Part shown: positions 23,628 through 31,565 of the stretch, piece by piece
Layout: each line of letters opens with the position of its first letter
Position numbering within the stretch: the stretch's first letter is position 1
NCBI GenBank assembly: GCA_040880465.1
Contig: JBBDIK010000013.1
Coordinates: 34,244 to 98,243, forward strand
Length of the DNA: 64,000 bases
DNA from: JBBDIK01 sp040880465
GTDB lineage: Bacteria; Actinomycetota; UBA4738; JBBDHU01
Direction: 5' to 3'
Program-made: the position numbers and the translations under genes
Notes under the pieces: generated by a model
The model's input: only the letters and a program-made list of their open reading frames with translations
Told to the model about the DNA's origin: nothing
The model's database searches: none

Positions 23628-24709
23628 TCACGGTCCGCGTGGAGATGCCCGTTGCCCCGTATGACGTCGTCGTGGGTGAGGGACTGGCCGCCGAGGCGGG
23701 CGCGTACGTCCCGCGGTCCGAGCGGGCGGAGAAGGTCTTCATCGTGAGCGACAGGACCGTGGCGGATCTGTATCTGCCCGCGTTGTCCGAGGGGCTGGGC
23801 GGGCTGGGGCTCGCATCGCTGCATCTGAGCGTTCCCGAGGGTGAGGAGGCGAAGACGCTGTCGGTCACCGATGCCTTGTACCGGCAGCTCGCCGTCCAGG
23901 AAGCACATCGGGACGACCTGGTCGTTGCGCTTGGCGGGGGCGCCGTCGGGGACGTCGCGGGATTCGTCGCCGCCACCTACATGCGCGGCCTCTCGGTCGT
24001 GCAGGTTCCGACCACGCTGACAGCGCAGGTCGACGCCGCCATCGGGGGCAAGACGGCCGTGAACCTACCGGAGGGCAAGAACCTGGTGGGGGCCTTCCAT
24101 CAGCCCTCGGTCGTCCTCGCGGATGTCGGGACGTTGGCCACGCTCCCGGATCGGGACTACCGCTCGGGTCTGGCCGAGGTGGCCAAGTACGCGCTGACGC
24201 TTGACCTGGAGCTGCTCGACATCCTGGAGACCGACCTGGACGGCGTTCTGGAGCGGCGGGCCGCCACCCTGGAGCCGTTGGTGGCCCGATGCGCGGCGGC
24301 GAAGGCCCGCGCGGTGGCTGCCGACGAGCGGGATCGGGGGGAGCGTTTGCTCCTGAACTACGGGCACACGCTGGCGCACGCCCTGGAGCGCCTCGAGTCC
24401 TACGGTGGCCGGTCGCACGGGGAAGCGGTCGCGGTCGGTATGGTGTTCGCAGCACGGCTCGCCGAGTCGACGGGTCCGGCTGCCGACGGCCTGGCGGCCC
24501 GGCACATCCGGTTGCTCTCGTCGCTGGGTCTGGAGACGGGGGGACCCTTGCCGGCGGCGGCGGACGTGCTCGCCGCGATGCGGCTGGACAAGAAGTACCA
24601 CGGCGGGACCCGGTTCGTGCTCCTGGACGACATCGGGCGGCCGCGGGTGGTTGAAGGGGTGCCGGAGGACGCCATCCGGTCGACCCTCGAGGAGATGGGA
24701 GCGGCATGA
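23624..24709 (+). CDS. aroB: 3-dehydroquinate synthase
   Basis: A 361-residue AroB, NAD- and metal-dependent. The NAD-binding region is VVALGGGAVGDVAGFVAATY. PTTLTAQVDAAIGGKTAVN follows with the substrate-binding Lys. The metal ligands are in GLAEVAKYAL (Glu), NYGHTLAHAL (His) and RSHGEAVAVG (His). The frame is open upstream to 23354, but ATG 23624, overlapping the aroK stop as ATGA, matches the family N terminus (VRVEMPVAPYDVVVGEGL). Confidence 0.96.
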   Translation: MITVRVEMPVAPYDVVVGEGLAAEAGAYVPRSERAEKVFIVSDRTVADLYLPALSEGLGGLGLASLHLSVPEGEEAKTLSVTDALYRQLAVQEAHRDDLVVALGGGAVGDVAGFVAATYMRGLSVVQVPTTLTAQVDAAIGGKTAVNLPEGKNLVGAFHQPSVVLADVGTLATLPDRDYRSGLAEVAKYALTLDLELLDILETDLDGVLERRAATLEPLVARCAAAKARAVAADERDRGERLLLNYGHTLAHALERLESYGGRSHGEAVAVGMVFAARLAESTGPAADGLAARHIRLLSSLGLETGGPLPAAADVLAAMRLDKKYHGGTRFVLLDDIGRPRVVEGVPEDAIRSTLEEMGAA

Positions 24710-25140
24710 ACGTGCTCTACCTGTTCGGACCGAGCCTCGGGGCGCTGGGGACGCGGGAGCCGGAGACGTATGGCTCCGAGACGCTGGCCGATATCATGAC
24801 CGGCGTCACGATGGCGGCCGAGGGCATGAGCCATGCCGTCGAATGGCGTCAGTCCGACCACGAAGGCGACCTGGTCGGCTGGCTCCTCGGTGCGGCGGAC
24901 GAAGGATTCGAGGCGATCGTGGTCAATCCCGGCGCACTGACCCACTACTCGTACGCGTTGCGCGATGCCGTCGAAGCGTGCCCGCTCCCAGCGATCGAGG
25001 TCCACATGACGAATATCTTCGCGCGCGAGGAGTTCCGGCGGCACTCGGTCGTCTCCCCGGTGTGCCGGGTCGTGATCGCGGGCGCCGGCGCCGGCGGGTA
25101 TCGGCTCGCGCTGGAAGCCTTCGCGTGGATCGCGGACTGA
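24706..25140 (+). CDS. aroQ: Type II 3-dehydroquinate dehydratase, active-site variant
   Basis: A 144-residue dodecameric-type DHQase. The catalytic Tyr22 (PETYG), Arg17, the NPGALTHYS block with Asn and His, and the IEVHMTNIFAREEFRRHS block with Glu, His and Arg are all present. The usual GPN-L-N/G motif is GPSLGALG, so the conserved active-site Asn is Ser10. The protein is still likely to be active because the catalytic Tyr/His pair is intact; that is inference. It overlaps aroB by 4 nt and the next gene by 16 nt. Confidence 0.92.
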   Translation: MNVLYLFGPSLGALGTREPETYGSETLADIMTGVTMAAEGMSHAVEWRQSDHEGDLVGWLLGAADEGFEAIVVNPGALTHYSYALRDAVEACPLPAIEVHMTNIFAREEFRRHSVVSPVCRVVIAGAGAGGYRLALEAFAWIAD

Positions 25141-26195
25141 GGCGCGACCGCCTCGCGGCCCGGCTTGAGGAGCTCGGGGCGGATGCGTTCCTGGTCACTC
25201 ACCTGCCGAACGTGCGCTACCTCTGCGGCTACACGGGGTCCAACGGACAGGCGCTGATCGCGCGCGAAGGCGCCCGATTCTTCACCGATGGGCGGTACAC
25301 GGAGCAGTCGCGGCGTGAGGTTCCCGACATGGAGCGGCTCTCGTACGGCGGAGACGGGTTCCCGGCGATGCTCCAGGAGGCTTGCTCGCAGCTCGGGGTG
25401 TCGCGTGTCGCCTTCGAGGCGTCCTTCCTCACCTACAAACAGTTCCAAGACTTCTCCGACCGGGTCGGGGAACTGATCCCCGCCCGTGACGAGGTCGGCC
25501 GGCTCCGTTGGGTCAAGGATGCTGAGGAACTCGCGCTGATCGAGGAAGCCCAGGCCATCACGGACACGGGGTTCAAGGCGATCCTGCCGGAGCTGCGTGA
25601 GGGTGTGACGGAACGCGAGCTGGCCCGGGATCTTGAGCGACGGCTGGAGGAGCACGGGGCAGAAGGTCCTGCCTTCGACACGATCGCCGCCTTCGGTGAG
25701 GATGCGGCCGAACCCCACCATCAGCCGACCGACCGCGCGCTCCGCCACGGGGACATCGTGAAGCTGGACTTCGGCGCTCGGTACGATGGGTACCACTCGG
25801 ACATGACGCGGACCGTCGCGTTCGGGGAGCCGAGCCACGAGTTGCGCACCGTGTACGCGCTCGTCCGGGAAGCTCAGCAGGTCGGCATCGATGCCGTCCG
25901 GGCCGGGGTCCGGGGCAAGGACGTCGACCGGGCGGCACGCGCGGTCATCGAGGCTGCCGGGTACGGGGAAGCGTTCGGCCACGGCCTCGGACACGGCGTG
26001 GGCCTCGAGATCCACGAAGGGCCTACGCTTTCCTCGACCTTCGAGGGAGAACTTCCCGCGGGGGCGGTCGTGACCGTCGAGCCGGGTATCTATCTCCCGG
26101 GTATCGGAGGGGTACGCATCGAGGACATGGTCGAGGTGACCGACGAAGGATGCCGGGTTCTGCCGGCGACACAGAAGGAGCTCGTGATCGTGTGA
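25125..26195 (+). CDS. pepP: M24-family Xaa-Pro aminopeptidase/dipeptidase
   Basis: A 356-residue pita-bread metallopeptidase. A creatinase N-terminal domain (LARLEELGADAFLVTH-type, PNVRYLCGYTGSNG) precedes the catalytic domain with all five metal ligands: Asp in KLDFGARYDGYHSD (two Asp), His in GHGLGHGVGLEIHEG, Glu in TVEPGIYL and Glu in VRIEDMVEV. It hydrolyses peptides with Pro at the second position. The start is GTG 25125, 7 nt after GGAAG and inside the end of aroQ. The pepP–efp–nusB order is conserved. PepQ (prolidase) cannot be excluded. Confidence 0.9.
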   Translation: MDRGLRRDRLAARLEELGADAFLVTHLPNVRYLCGYTGSNGQALIAREGARFFTDGRYTEQSRREVPDMERLSYGGDGFPAMLQEACSQLGVSRVAFEASFLTYKQFQDFSDRVGELIPARDEVGRLRWVKDAEELALIEEAQAITDTGFKAILPELREGVTERELARDLERRLEEHGAEGPAFDTIAAFGEDAAEPHHQPTDRALRHGDIVKLDFGARYDGYHSDMTRTVAFGEPSHELRTVYALVREAQQVGIDAVRAGVRGKDVDRAARAVIEAAGYGEAFGHGLGHGVGLEIHEGPTLSSTFEGELPAGAVVTVEPGIYLPGIGGVRIEDMVEVTDEGCRVLPATQKELVIV

Positions 26196-26758
26196 GCAGC
26201 GTTTCGACGAACGACCTGAAGAACGGCATGACGCTCGACCTTGACGGGACCCTCTACACGATCGTCGAGTTCCAGCACGTGAAGCCCGGCAAGGGCGGTG
26301 CCTTCGTCCGCACCAAACTGCGGAACGCACGGACCGGCGCGGTGGTGGAACGAACCTTCAACGCGGGCGTCAAGGTCGGGTTGGCGATCGTGGACAAGCG
26401 CGAGATGCAGTACCTGTACCGGGACGGCGAGGACCTCGTCTTCATGGACACGGGTTCCTATGACCAGCACCACGTCCCCGCGGTGGCTGCCGGCGACATG
26501 ATCGGGTACCTCGCGGACGGGCAGACGGCGACCATCGCCATGTTCGAGAGCGAAGTCATCTCGATCGAGCTTCCCGCGGCGGTCGTCCTGGACGTCGTCA
26601 AGGCCGATCCGGGCGTCAAAGGTGACCGCGTCAGCGGCGCGCTCAAGCCGATCACGCTCTCCACGGGGATCGTCGTGCAGGCGCCGTTGTTCGTCGAGGC
26701 AGGCGAACGCGTCAAGGTCGATACCCGTTCCGGGGAATACCTGGAACGCCTGAAGTGA
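26192..26758 (+). CDS. efp: Translation elongation factor P
   Basis: A 188-residue EF-P with three beta-barrel domains. The tip loop that reaches the peptidyl-transferase centre is VKPGKGGAF with Lys34, followed by VRTKLRNARTG. The C-terminal OB domain ends with KVDTRSGEYLERLK, the EF-P signature. It rescues ribosomes stalled on polyproline. Modification enzymes are not in the window. GTG 26192, overlapping the pepP stop, gives the family length; the frame is open 14 codons further upstream. Confidence 0.96.
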   Translation: MSSVSTNDLKNGMTLDLDGTLYTIVEFQHVKPGKGGAFVRTKLRNARTGAVVERTFNAGVKVGLAIVDKREMQYLYRDGEDLVFMDTGSYDQHHVPAVAAGDMIGYLADGQTATIAMFESEVISIELPAAVVLDVVKADPGVKGDRVSGALKPITLSTGIVVQAPLFVEAGERVKVDTRSGEYLERLK

Positions 26759-27165
26759 GTTCCCGGACCAAGGAGCGGCGTGCGGCGCTGGAGCTGCTCT
26801 ACGAGGCAGACATCAAGGGCTTGGATCCCACGGCGGTGGCGCAGCACGCCCCCGAAGGCAGTTTCACGCGGGAGCTGGTCGAAGGGGTCGCGGCGCATCT
26901 GAGCGACATCGACGAGACGATCGGTGCGGCGGCGCAGGACTGGACGGTCGAGCGGATGCCGGCCGTCGATCGGGCTGCGCTGCGGCTCGCGTGCTACGAG
27001 CTCCGGCCCGACAGCGGAACACCTCCGGCGGTGGCCATCGATGAAGCGGTTGACTCGGTCAAGGCGCTGTCCACTGAGGAGTCGGGCCGATTCGTGAACG
27101 GCGTGCTCGGCCGCATCGCCCGGGAGGCGGCGGCGGGAGCGGGCGAGCCTGAGGGCTCCGGCTAG
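26755..27165 (+). CDS. nusB: Transcription antitermination factor NusB
   Basis: A 136-residue all-helical NusB. It starts RTKERRAALELLYEADI and contains DWTVERMPAVDRAALRLACYEL and VDSVKALSTEESGRFVNGVLG, the conserved helices that bind boxA RNA with NusE. It acts in rRNA antitermination. GTG start overlaps the efp stop by 4 nt. Its stop codon overlaps that of the convergent tatA: both TAGs lie in the shared CTAG at 27162–27165. Confidence 0.94.
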   Translation: MSSRTKERRAALELLYEADIKGLDPTAVAQHAPEGSFTRELVEGVAAHLSDIDETIGAAAQDWTVERMPAVDRAALRLACYELRPDSGTPPAVAIDEAVDSVKALSTEESGRFVNGVLGRIAREAAAGAGEPEGSG

Positions 27166-27374
27166 TCCTTGGTCTCGGTCGTGGCTTCCGGCTTCTCGGC
27201 GCTGTCCGCCTCGTGGGGTTCGATCGTGTCCTCGAGGCCCTTCTTGAACTCCTTGGAGGACTTCCCGAGTGACCGCGCGAGTTCCGGCAGCTTCTTGGCC
27301 CCGAAGAGCAGCAAGATCACGACCAAGATGAGGATGATCTCAGTGGGCCCGAGGCCCTGGAAGATCGCAAGCAT
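27162..27374 (-). CDS. tatA: Sec-independent translocase subunit TatA
   Basis: A 70-residue TatA. One transmembrane helix (GPTEIILILVVILLLFG) is followed by the amphipathic helix motif FGAKKLPELARSLGKSSKEFKKG and an acidic tail. TatA forms the Tat export pore. ATG is at 27374–27372 on the minus strand with AAAGGAG about 10 nt upstream; longer in-frame ORFs upstream are not TatA. It is monocistronic and convergent to nusB. No tatB or tatC is in the window. In Streptomyces, as I recall, bldD occupies this nusB–pyrR gap. Confidence 0.93.
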   Translation of the reverse strand: MLAIFQGLGPTEIILILVVILLLFGAKKLPELARSLGKSSKEFKKGLEDTIEPHEADSAEKPEATTETKD

Positions 27375-27483
27375 CCTGTGGTGCTCCTTTCGACGTCCGT
27401 AGTCTAGCGGCCCTGCGGTCACCAGGGTGGAGGCCGTGTGCGGGTGTCGCCCCCCTCGCCGGCGGTACCGCGGCATGGCAGGG

Positions 27484-27512
27484 TTGAAGCGGGAGGCTTC
27501 GACGGCTACTAT
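27484..27512 (+). promoter_or_regulatory. pyr operon promoter (TTGAAG–17–TACTAT)
   Basis: TTGAAG (27484–27489) and TACTAT (27507–27512) are separated by 17 nt. Transcription would begin near 27519, about 16 nt before the PyrR-binding element. Confidence 0.65.
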
Positions 27513-27534
27513 CTGAGTCGGCACTTCCTCTTTA

Positions 27535-27563
27535 AGTCCGGTCCCGTGAGGCCGGGAAGGGAG
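27535..27563 (+). promoter_or_regulatory. PyrR-binding mRNA element
   Basis: The segment contains GTCCCGTGAGGCCGGGAAGG, which matches the PyrR-binding loop consensus (conserved GUGAGGC and AAGGG) flanked by a GGTCC/GGCC-type stem. No antiterminator or terminator follows, so regulation is probably translational, as shown for Mycobacterium smegmatis. The GGGAAGGGAG portion would also serve as the Shine–Dalgarno of the leader peptide at 27573, so PyrR binding could mask it. Confidence 0.75.
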
Positions 27564-27572
27564 CCCCAGACG

Positions 27573-27623
27573 ATGGTGCAGACGCACGCCTCGCCGCACA
27601 CGCGGTCGGGGCGTTTCCTATGA
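27573..27623 (+). CDS. pyr leader peptide
   Basis: A 16-codon ORF, MVQTHASPHTRSGRFL, whose stop overlaps the pyrR start as ATGA (27620–27623). The Shine–Dalgarno (GAAGGGAG) is embedded in the PyrR-binding element. This suggests that PyrR represses leader-peptide translation and that pyrR follows by coupling. The peptide sequence itself has no recognised function. Confidence 0.6.
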   Translation: MVQTHASPHTRSGRFL

Positions 27624-28156
27624 GCGGCGGCCGTCTCCTCGACGAGGCGGAGATCCGGCGGGCCGTCACGCGCATCGCCCACGAGATCCTCGAGGGGAAC
27701 CGCGGCGCGGAGTCCGTCGTGCTGGTCGGCATCGCCAACCGCGGGGATGACCTGGCACGACGCCTGGCGGTCGAGATCGAGCGCATCGAAGGCACCGGCG
27801 TGCCCGTCGGTGCGCTGGATATCACCTTCTACCGCGACGACATCGGCCTGCGTTCCGAGGCACCCGAGGTACACGAGACCCGGATCGACTTCGACATCAC
27901 CGGCCGGACGGTCGTCCTGGTCGACGACGTCCTGTACACGGGGAGGACGATCCGTGCCGCGCTCGACGCGCTGGTGGACTTCGGCCGCCCGACGGCGGTC
28001 CAGCTGGCGGTCCTGGTGGACCGCGGACACCGCGAACTGCCCATCCGCGCCGATTACGTGGGCAAGAACGTGCCGACCCGCCACGATGAGGTCGTGCGGG
28101 TGGCGCTGACCGAGGTCGACGGGGAAGACGCCGTCGTCGTGGAGGAGCCGGCATGA
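27620..28156 (+). CDS. pyrR: Bifunctional pyr operon regulator / uracil phosphoribosyltransferase PyrR
   Basis: A 178-residue PRTase-fold protein. The PRPP-binding loop is VVLVDDVLYTGRTIRAALDAL, and AVLVDRGHRELPIRADYVGKN is typical of PyrR. It binds pyr mRNA in response to UMP and also has uracil PRTase activity. First gene of the pyr operon; the leader immediately upstream carries its RNA target, consistent with autoregulation. It overlaps pyrB by 4 nt. Confidence 0.96.
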   Translation: MSGGRLLDEAEIRRAVTRIAHEILEGNRGAESVVLVGIANRGDDLARRLAVEIERIEGTGVPVGALDITFYRDDIGLRSEAPEVHETRIDFDITGRTVVLVDDVLYTGRTIRAALDALVDFGRPTAVQLAVLVDRGHRELPIRADYVGKNVPTRHDEVVRVALTEVDGEDAVVVEEPA

Positions 28157-29073
28157 ATAAGCACCTGCTCTCGATGCGGGACCTGACCAGTGAGGACGTG
28201 ACGCGGATCCTCGACACCGCGGATTCTTTCCGTGAGGTCGGGACCCGCGTGGTGAAGAAGGTGCCGGCTTTGCGAGGTCGCGCCGTGGTGAACCTGTTCT
28301 ACGAGGACTCGACCCGTACCCGGATCTCGTTCGAACTCGCCGCCAAGCGGCTGTCGGCCGATGTCATCAACTTCACCGCTGCAGGGTCGTCGGTCGCCAA
28401 GGGCGAGAGCCTGAAGGACACGGCACTGACCCTGCAGGCGATGGGCGCGGATGCCATCGTGATCCGCCACGCGTCATCGGGAGCGCCCTACGCGCTGACC
28501 CAGTGGGTCAGCGGGAGCGTCCTGAACGCGGGCGACGGCACCCACGAACATCCAACCCAGGCGCTGCTCGATCTGTACACGATCCGCGAACGGTTCGGTC
28601 GACTGGAGGGACTGCGGGTCGCCATCGTCGGTGACGTCTTGCATTCGCGGGTGGCGCGCTCGCTGACGGTCGGCCTGGCGACGATGGGCGCACAGACGAC
28701 GTTGGTCGGTCCGCCCACCCTCCTGCCGCCGTCGGCGCCGACCTGGGGGGCGGAGACCTCGTACGCCCTGGACGAGGTCCTGCCGAAGGCGGACGTGTGC
28801 TACATGCTCCGTGTCCAGACCGAGCGTCAGCGCCTGCAGTTCTTCCCGACCGTCCGCGAGTACGCGCGGCTGTACGGGCTCAGCCGTGAGCGGGTGGCGC
28901 AGCTTCCCGAGAACGCCATGATCATGCACCCCGGGCCGATGAACCGCGGCATCGAGATCGCCTCGGACGTCGCGGATCTGCCCCAGGCAGTGATCGAGGC
29001 GCAGGTCACGAACGGGATCGCGGTCCGGATGTCCCTGCTGTACCTGATGCTGGGGGGTGAGGGTGATGCCTGA
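28153..29073 (+). CDS. pyrB: Aspartate carbamoyltransferase catalytic subunit
   Basis: A 306-residue ATCase. The carbamoyl-phosphate motif is EDSTRTRISFELAA, and HPTQALLDLYTIRERFG binds the same substrate. VMMLR-type sequence (VCYMLRVQTERQ) and MHPGPMNRGIEI are present. It condenses carbamoyl phosphate and aspartate. No regulatory pyrI is encoded, typical for actinobacteria. It overlaps pyrC by 8 nt. Confidence 0.96.
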   Translation: MNKHLLSMRDLTSEDVTRILDTADSFREVGTRVVKKVPALRGRAVVNLFYEDSTRTRISFELAAKRLSADVINFTAAGSSVAKGESLKDTALTLQAMGADAIVIRHASSGAPYALTQWVSGSVLNAGDGTHEHPTQALLDLYTIRERFGRLEGLRVAIVGDVLHSRVARSLTVGLATMGAQTTLVGPPTLLPPSAPTWGAETSYALDEVLPKADVCYMLRVQTERQRLQFFPTVREYARLYGLSRERVAQLPENAMIMHPGPMNRGIEIASDVADLPQAVIEAQVTNGIAVRMSLLYLMLGGEGDA

Positions 29074-30366
29074 GCGCACGATCTTCCGGGGGGTCCGGCT
29101 GGTCGATCCTGCGGCGGGCCGCGACGAACACGCCGACGTGGTGGTCGTCGACGGCGTGATCGAGTCGGTGGATCCGGCCGGCAAGGGGAGCGGTACCGGC
29201 GAGATCGTGGAGGGCGACGGACTCGTCCTCGCACCGGGGTTCGTCGATCTGCATTGTCACCTGCGCGAGCCGGGCTGGGAGGATCGCGAGACGGTCGAGA
29301 CGGGGTCGCGCGCGGCCGCCGCAGGTGGGTTCACGGCCGTTGCCGCGATGGCCAACACCGACCCGGTCGCCGACAACGCCGCGGTGATCCAGGAGGTCCT
29401 GACGCTCGCTGAGAAGGCGGGGCTGTGCGACGTATCCCCGGTCGGCGCGATCACCATCGGGCTGGCGGGCGAGGTCCTGACCGAGATGGGCGAGATGGCT
29501 TCCCTGGGCGTGCGGATGTTCAGCGACGACGGCCACTGCGTCCCCCGGTCGCGTGTGCTGCGCATGGCGCTCGAGTACGCGCGGGCATTCGATGTGATCA
29601 TCGCCGAGCACTGCGAGGACACCTCGCTCAGCGAGGGAACGCACGTCCACGAGGGGCCGACATCGGAGGCCCGCCGCCTGGGGGACACCCCGCCGAGGCC
29701 GAGGAGGTCATCGTCGCGCGCGACCTCTCTCTGGCGGGCCTCACCGGAGGCCGCCTGCACCTGTGCCACCTCTCGGCCGCGGGGTCCGTTGAGCTGGTTC
29801 GCCGGGCCAAGGGCCAGGGCGTGCGGGTGAGTGCGGAGGTCACGCCGCACCACCTCGTCATGACCGATGAGGACCTCACGACCTACGACACGCGGCTGAA
29901 GGTGAACCCGCCGGTGCGATCGGGTGAGGACCGGGACGCGCTCGTCGCCGGCCTCGCGGACGGGACGATCGATGCGGTCGCCACCGATCACGCGCCCCAC
30001 GCGGTCCAGGACAAGGAGGTGGAGTTCGACCTCGCCCGGCACGGGACGATCGGTCTGGAGACGGCGCTGGCCGTCATCCTCACCCATCTGGTCGAGCCCG
30101 GTCACCTCTCGCTGGGACGGGCGCTCGACGCACTGACGACGTCACCCGCTCGTATCCTGGGGGCGTCGGAGCACGGCGGGCCCATCGAACCGGGTCGCCC
30201 GGCGAACCTGGTGGTGTTCGATCCGGCCGCCGAGTGGACCGTCGAGCCACCGTTCGTGTCCAAGAGCCGGAACTCGGCCTTCATAGGGCGGACGCTCCGG
30301 GGGCGCGTGATGCACACGATGTACCGAGGAGAACTCGTGTTCCGGGAAGGGGAAGCGACCAGGTGA
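29066..30366 (+). pseudogene. pyrC: Dihydroorotase, interrupted by a one-base frameshift
   Basis: The frame starting at ATG 29066 encodes a normal DHOase N-terminal half: PGFVDLHCHLREPGWEDRET (metal-binding HxH), GGFTAVAAMANTDP and IIAEHCEDTSL. After RRLG (about 29683) the similarity moves to another frame (HPAEAEEVIVARD, LHLCHLSAAGSVELVRR, VTPHHL, AVATDHAPHA) and continues to the stop at 30366. One extra G in the five-G run at 29680–29684 would restore a full protein of about 434 residues. The gene is essential for de novo pyrimidine synthesis and the operon is otherwise intact, so a sequencing or assembly error is more likely than a true pseudogene. Confidence 0.85.
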
Positions 30367-31565
30367 GCAGCGCGACCATCGAGGGGGGGCCGGAAGCCCT
30401 GCTCGCGCTCGAGGACGGAACCGTGTTCCGAGGACGGGGCTTCGGCGCCGAGGGAGAGACGTTCGGCGAGGCGGTGTTCAACACGGCCATGTCCGGCTAC
30501 CAGGAGGTGCTGACCGATCCTTCCTACACCGGCCAGGTCGTCGTGATGACCTACCCGCATCAGGGGAACTACGGCACCAACATGGAGGACCCTGAGTCCG
30601 CGGCCGTGCATGTGGCCGGTTTCGCGGTCCGGGAGGCCTCCCGGCGGTTCTCCAACTGGCGGGCCGCGGGCGGGATGAGCGAGGAGCTGGCCGCCGCCGA
30701 GGTGGTCGGTATCCAGGGGATCGATACGCGCCGGTTGACCTTGCTGCTGCGCAACCAGGGCGCGATGCGCTGCGGCGTGTCGACGGTCGACACGGACCCC
30801 GCATCCCTCGTGGAACGCGTTCGCCAGACGTCCGGGATGCAGGGAGCCGACCTCGCGACGTCGGTGACGACGGCAGGCCCGTACGAAGCGGCCGGGGTGG
30901 TCGGGCCGGTTGCGACCGATGCCGGGCGCGTGCTCCGGGTCGCGGCGGTCGACTTCGGCATCAAGACCAACATCCTTCGCCGGCTGCATGCGTCGGGGTG
31001 TGAAACGACCGTCGTTCCCGCAGACACGCCGGCCGACGAGATCCGCGACGGCGGATACGACGGCGTCTTCCTGTCGAACGGCCCCGGTGATCCGGCGGCG
31101 ACACGCTACGGGATCGAGGCCACCCGGGAGCTCCTGGGCGCCGTGCCGCTGTTCGGGATCTGCCTCGGCCATCAGCTCCTGGGACTGGCGCTGGGTGGGC
31201 GAACCTACAAGATGAAGTTCGGGCATCGGGGCGCCAACCAGCCGGTCAAGGACGTGACGACGGGGCGCGTCGAGGTGACCTCGCACAACCACGGCTTCGC
31301 GGTGGACCCGGCGGGATGGGGGGTCGCGGTGGACGTCCCCGAGAACGGGACGGGCTGGTCTCCCGAGGAGCCACCGCAGGTGCAGACCTCGGACGGCAGG
31401 GTCGCCCTCACGCACTGGAACCTGAACGACGGCACGCTCGAGGGACTGCGGTGTCTCGATGTCCCTGCATACTCGGTGCAGTACCACCCGGAGGCGGCGC
31501 CGGGCCCACACGACTCGCGCCATCTGTTCCAGGGATTCCGCGACCTCATGGAAGGGGCCTCCTAG
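30363..31565 (+). CDS. carA: Carbamoyl-phosphate synthase small (glutaminase) subunit
   Basis: A 400-residue CarA. The N-terminal domain begins ALLALEDGTVFRGRGFG. The class I amidotransferase domain has GNGPGDP-type sequence (LSNGPGDPAATRYG) and GICLGHQLLG with nucleophile Cys267; the catalytic His–Glu is in QYHPEAAPGPHDS. It feeds ammonia to CarB. Start GTG 30363 overlaps the pyrC stop by 4 nt; the open frame further upstream lies inside pyrC and is spurious. Confidence 0.95.
   Translation: MSSATIEGGPEALLALEDGTVFRGRGFGAEGETFGEAVFNTAMSGYQEVLTDPSYTGQVVVMTYPHQGNYGTNMEDPESAAVHVAGFAVREASRRFSNWRAAGGMSEELAAAEVVGIQGIDTRRLTLLLRNQGAMRCGVSTVDTDPASLVERVRQTSGMQGADLATSVTTAGPYEAAGVVGPVATDAGRVLRVAAVDFGIKTNILRRLHASGCETTVVPADTPADEIRDGGYDGVFLSNGPGDPAATRYGIEATRELLGAVPLFGICLGHQLLGLALGGRTYKMKFGHRGANQPVKDVTTGRVEVTSHNHGFAVDPAGWGVAVDVPENGTGWSPEEPPQVQTSDGRVALTHWNLNDGTLEGLRCLDVPAYSVQYHPEAAPGPHDSRHLFQGFRDLMEGAS

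Noticed and set aside
29066..30366. Treating pyrC as two separate short genes
   Set aside because: Each half carries only part of one dihydroorotase, and a single G restores the full protein. Two genes are not supported.
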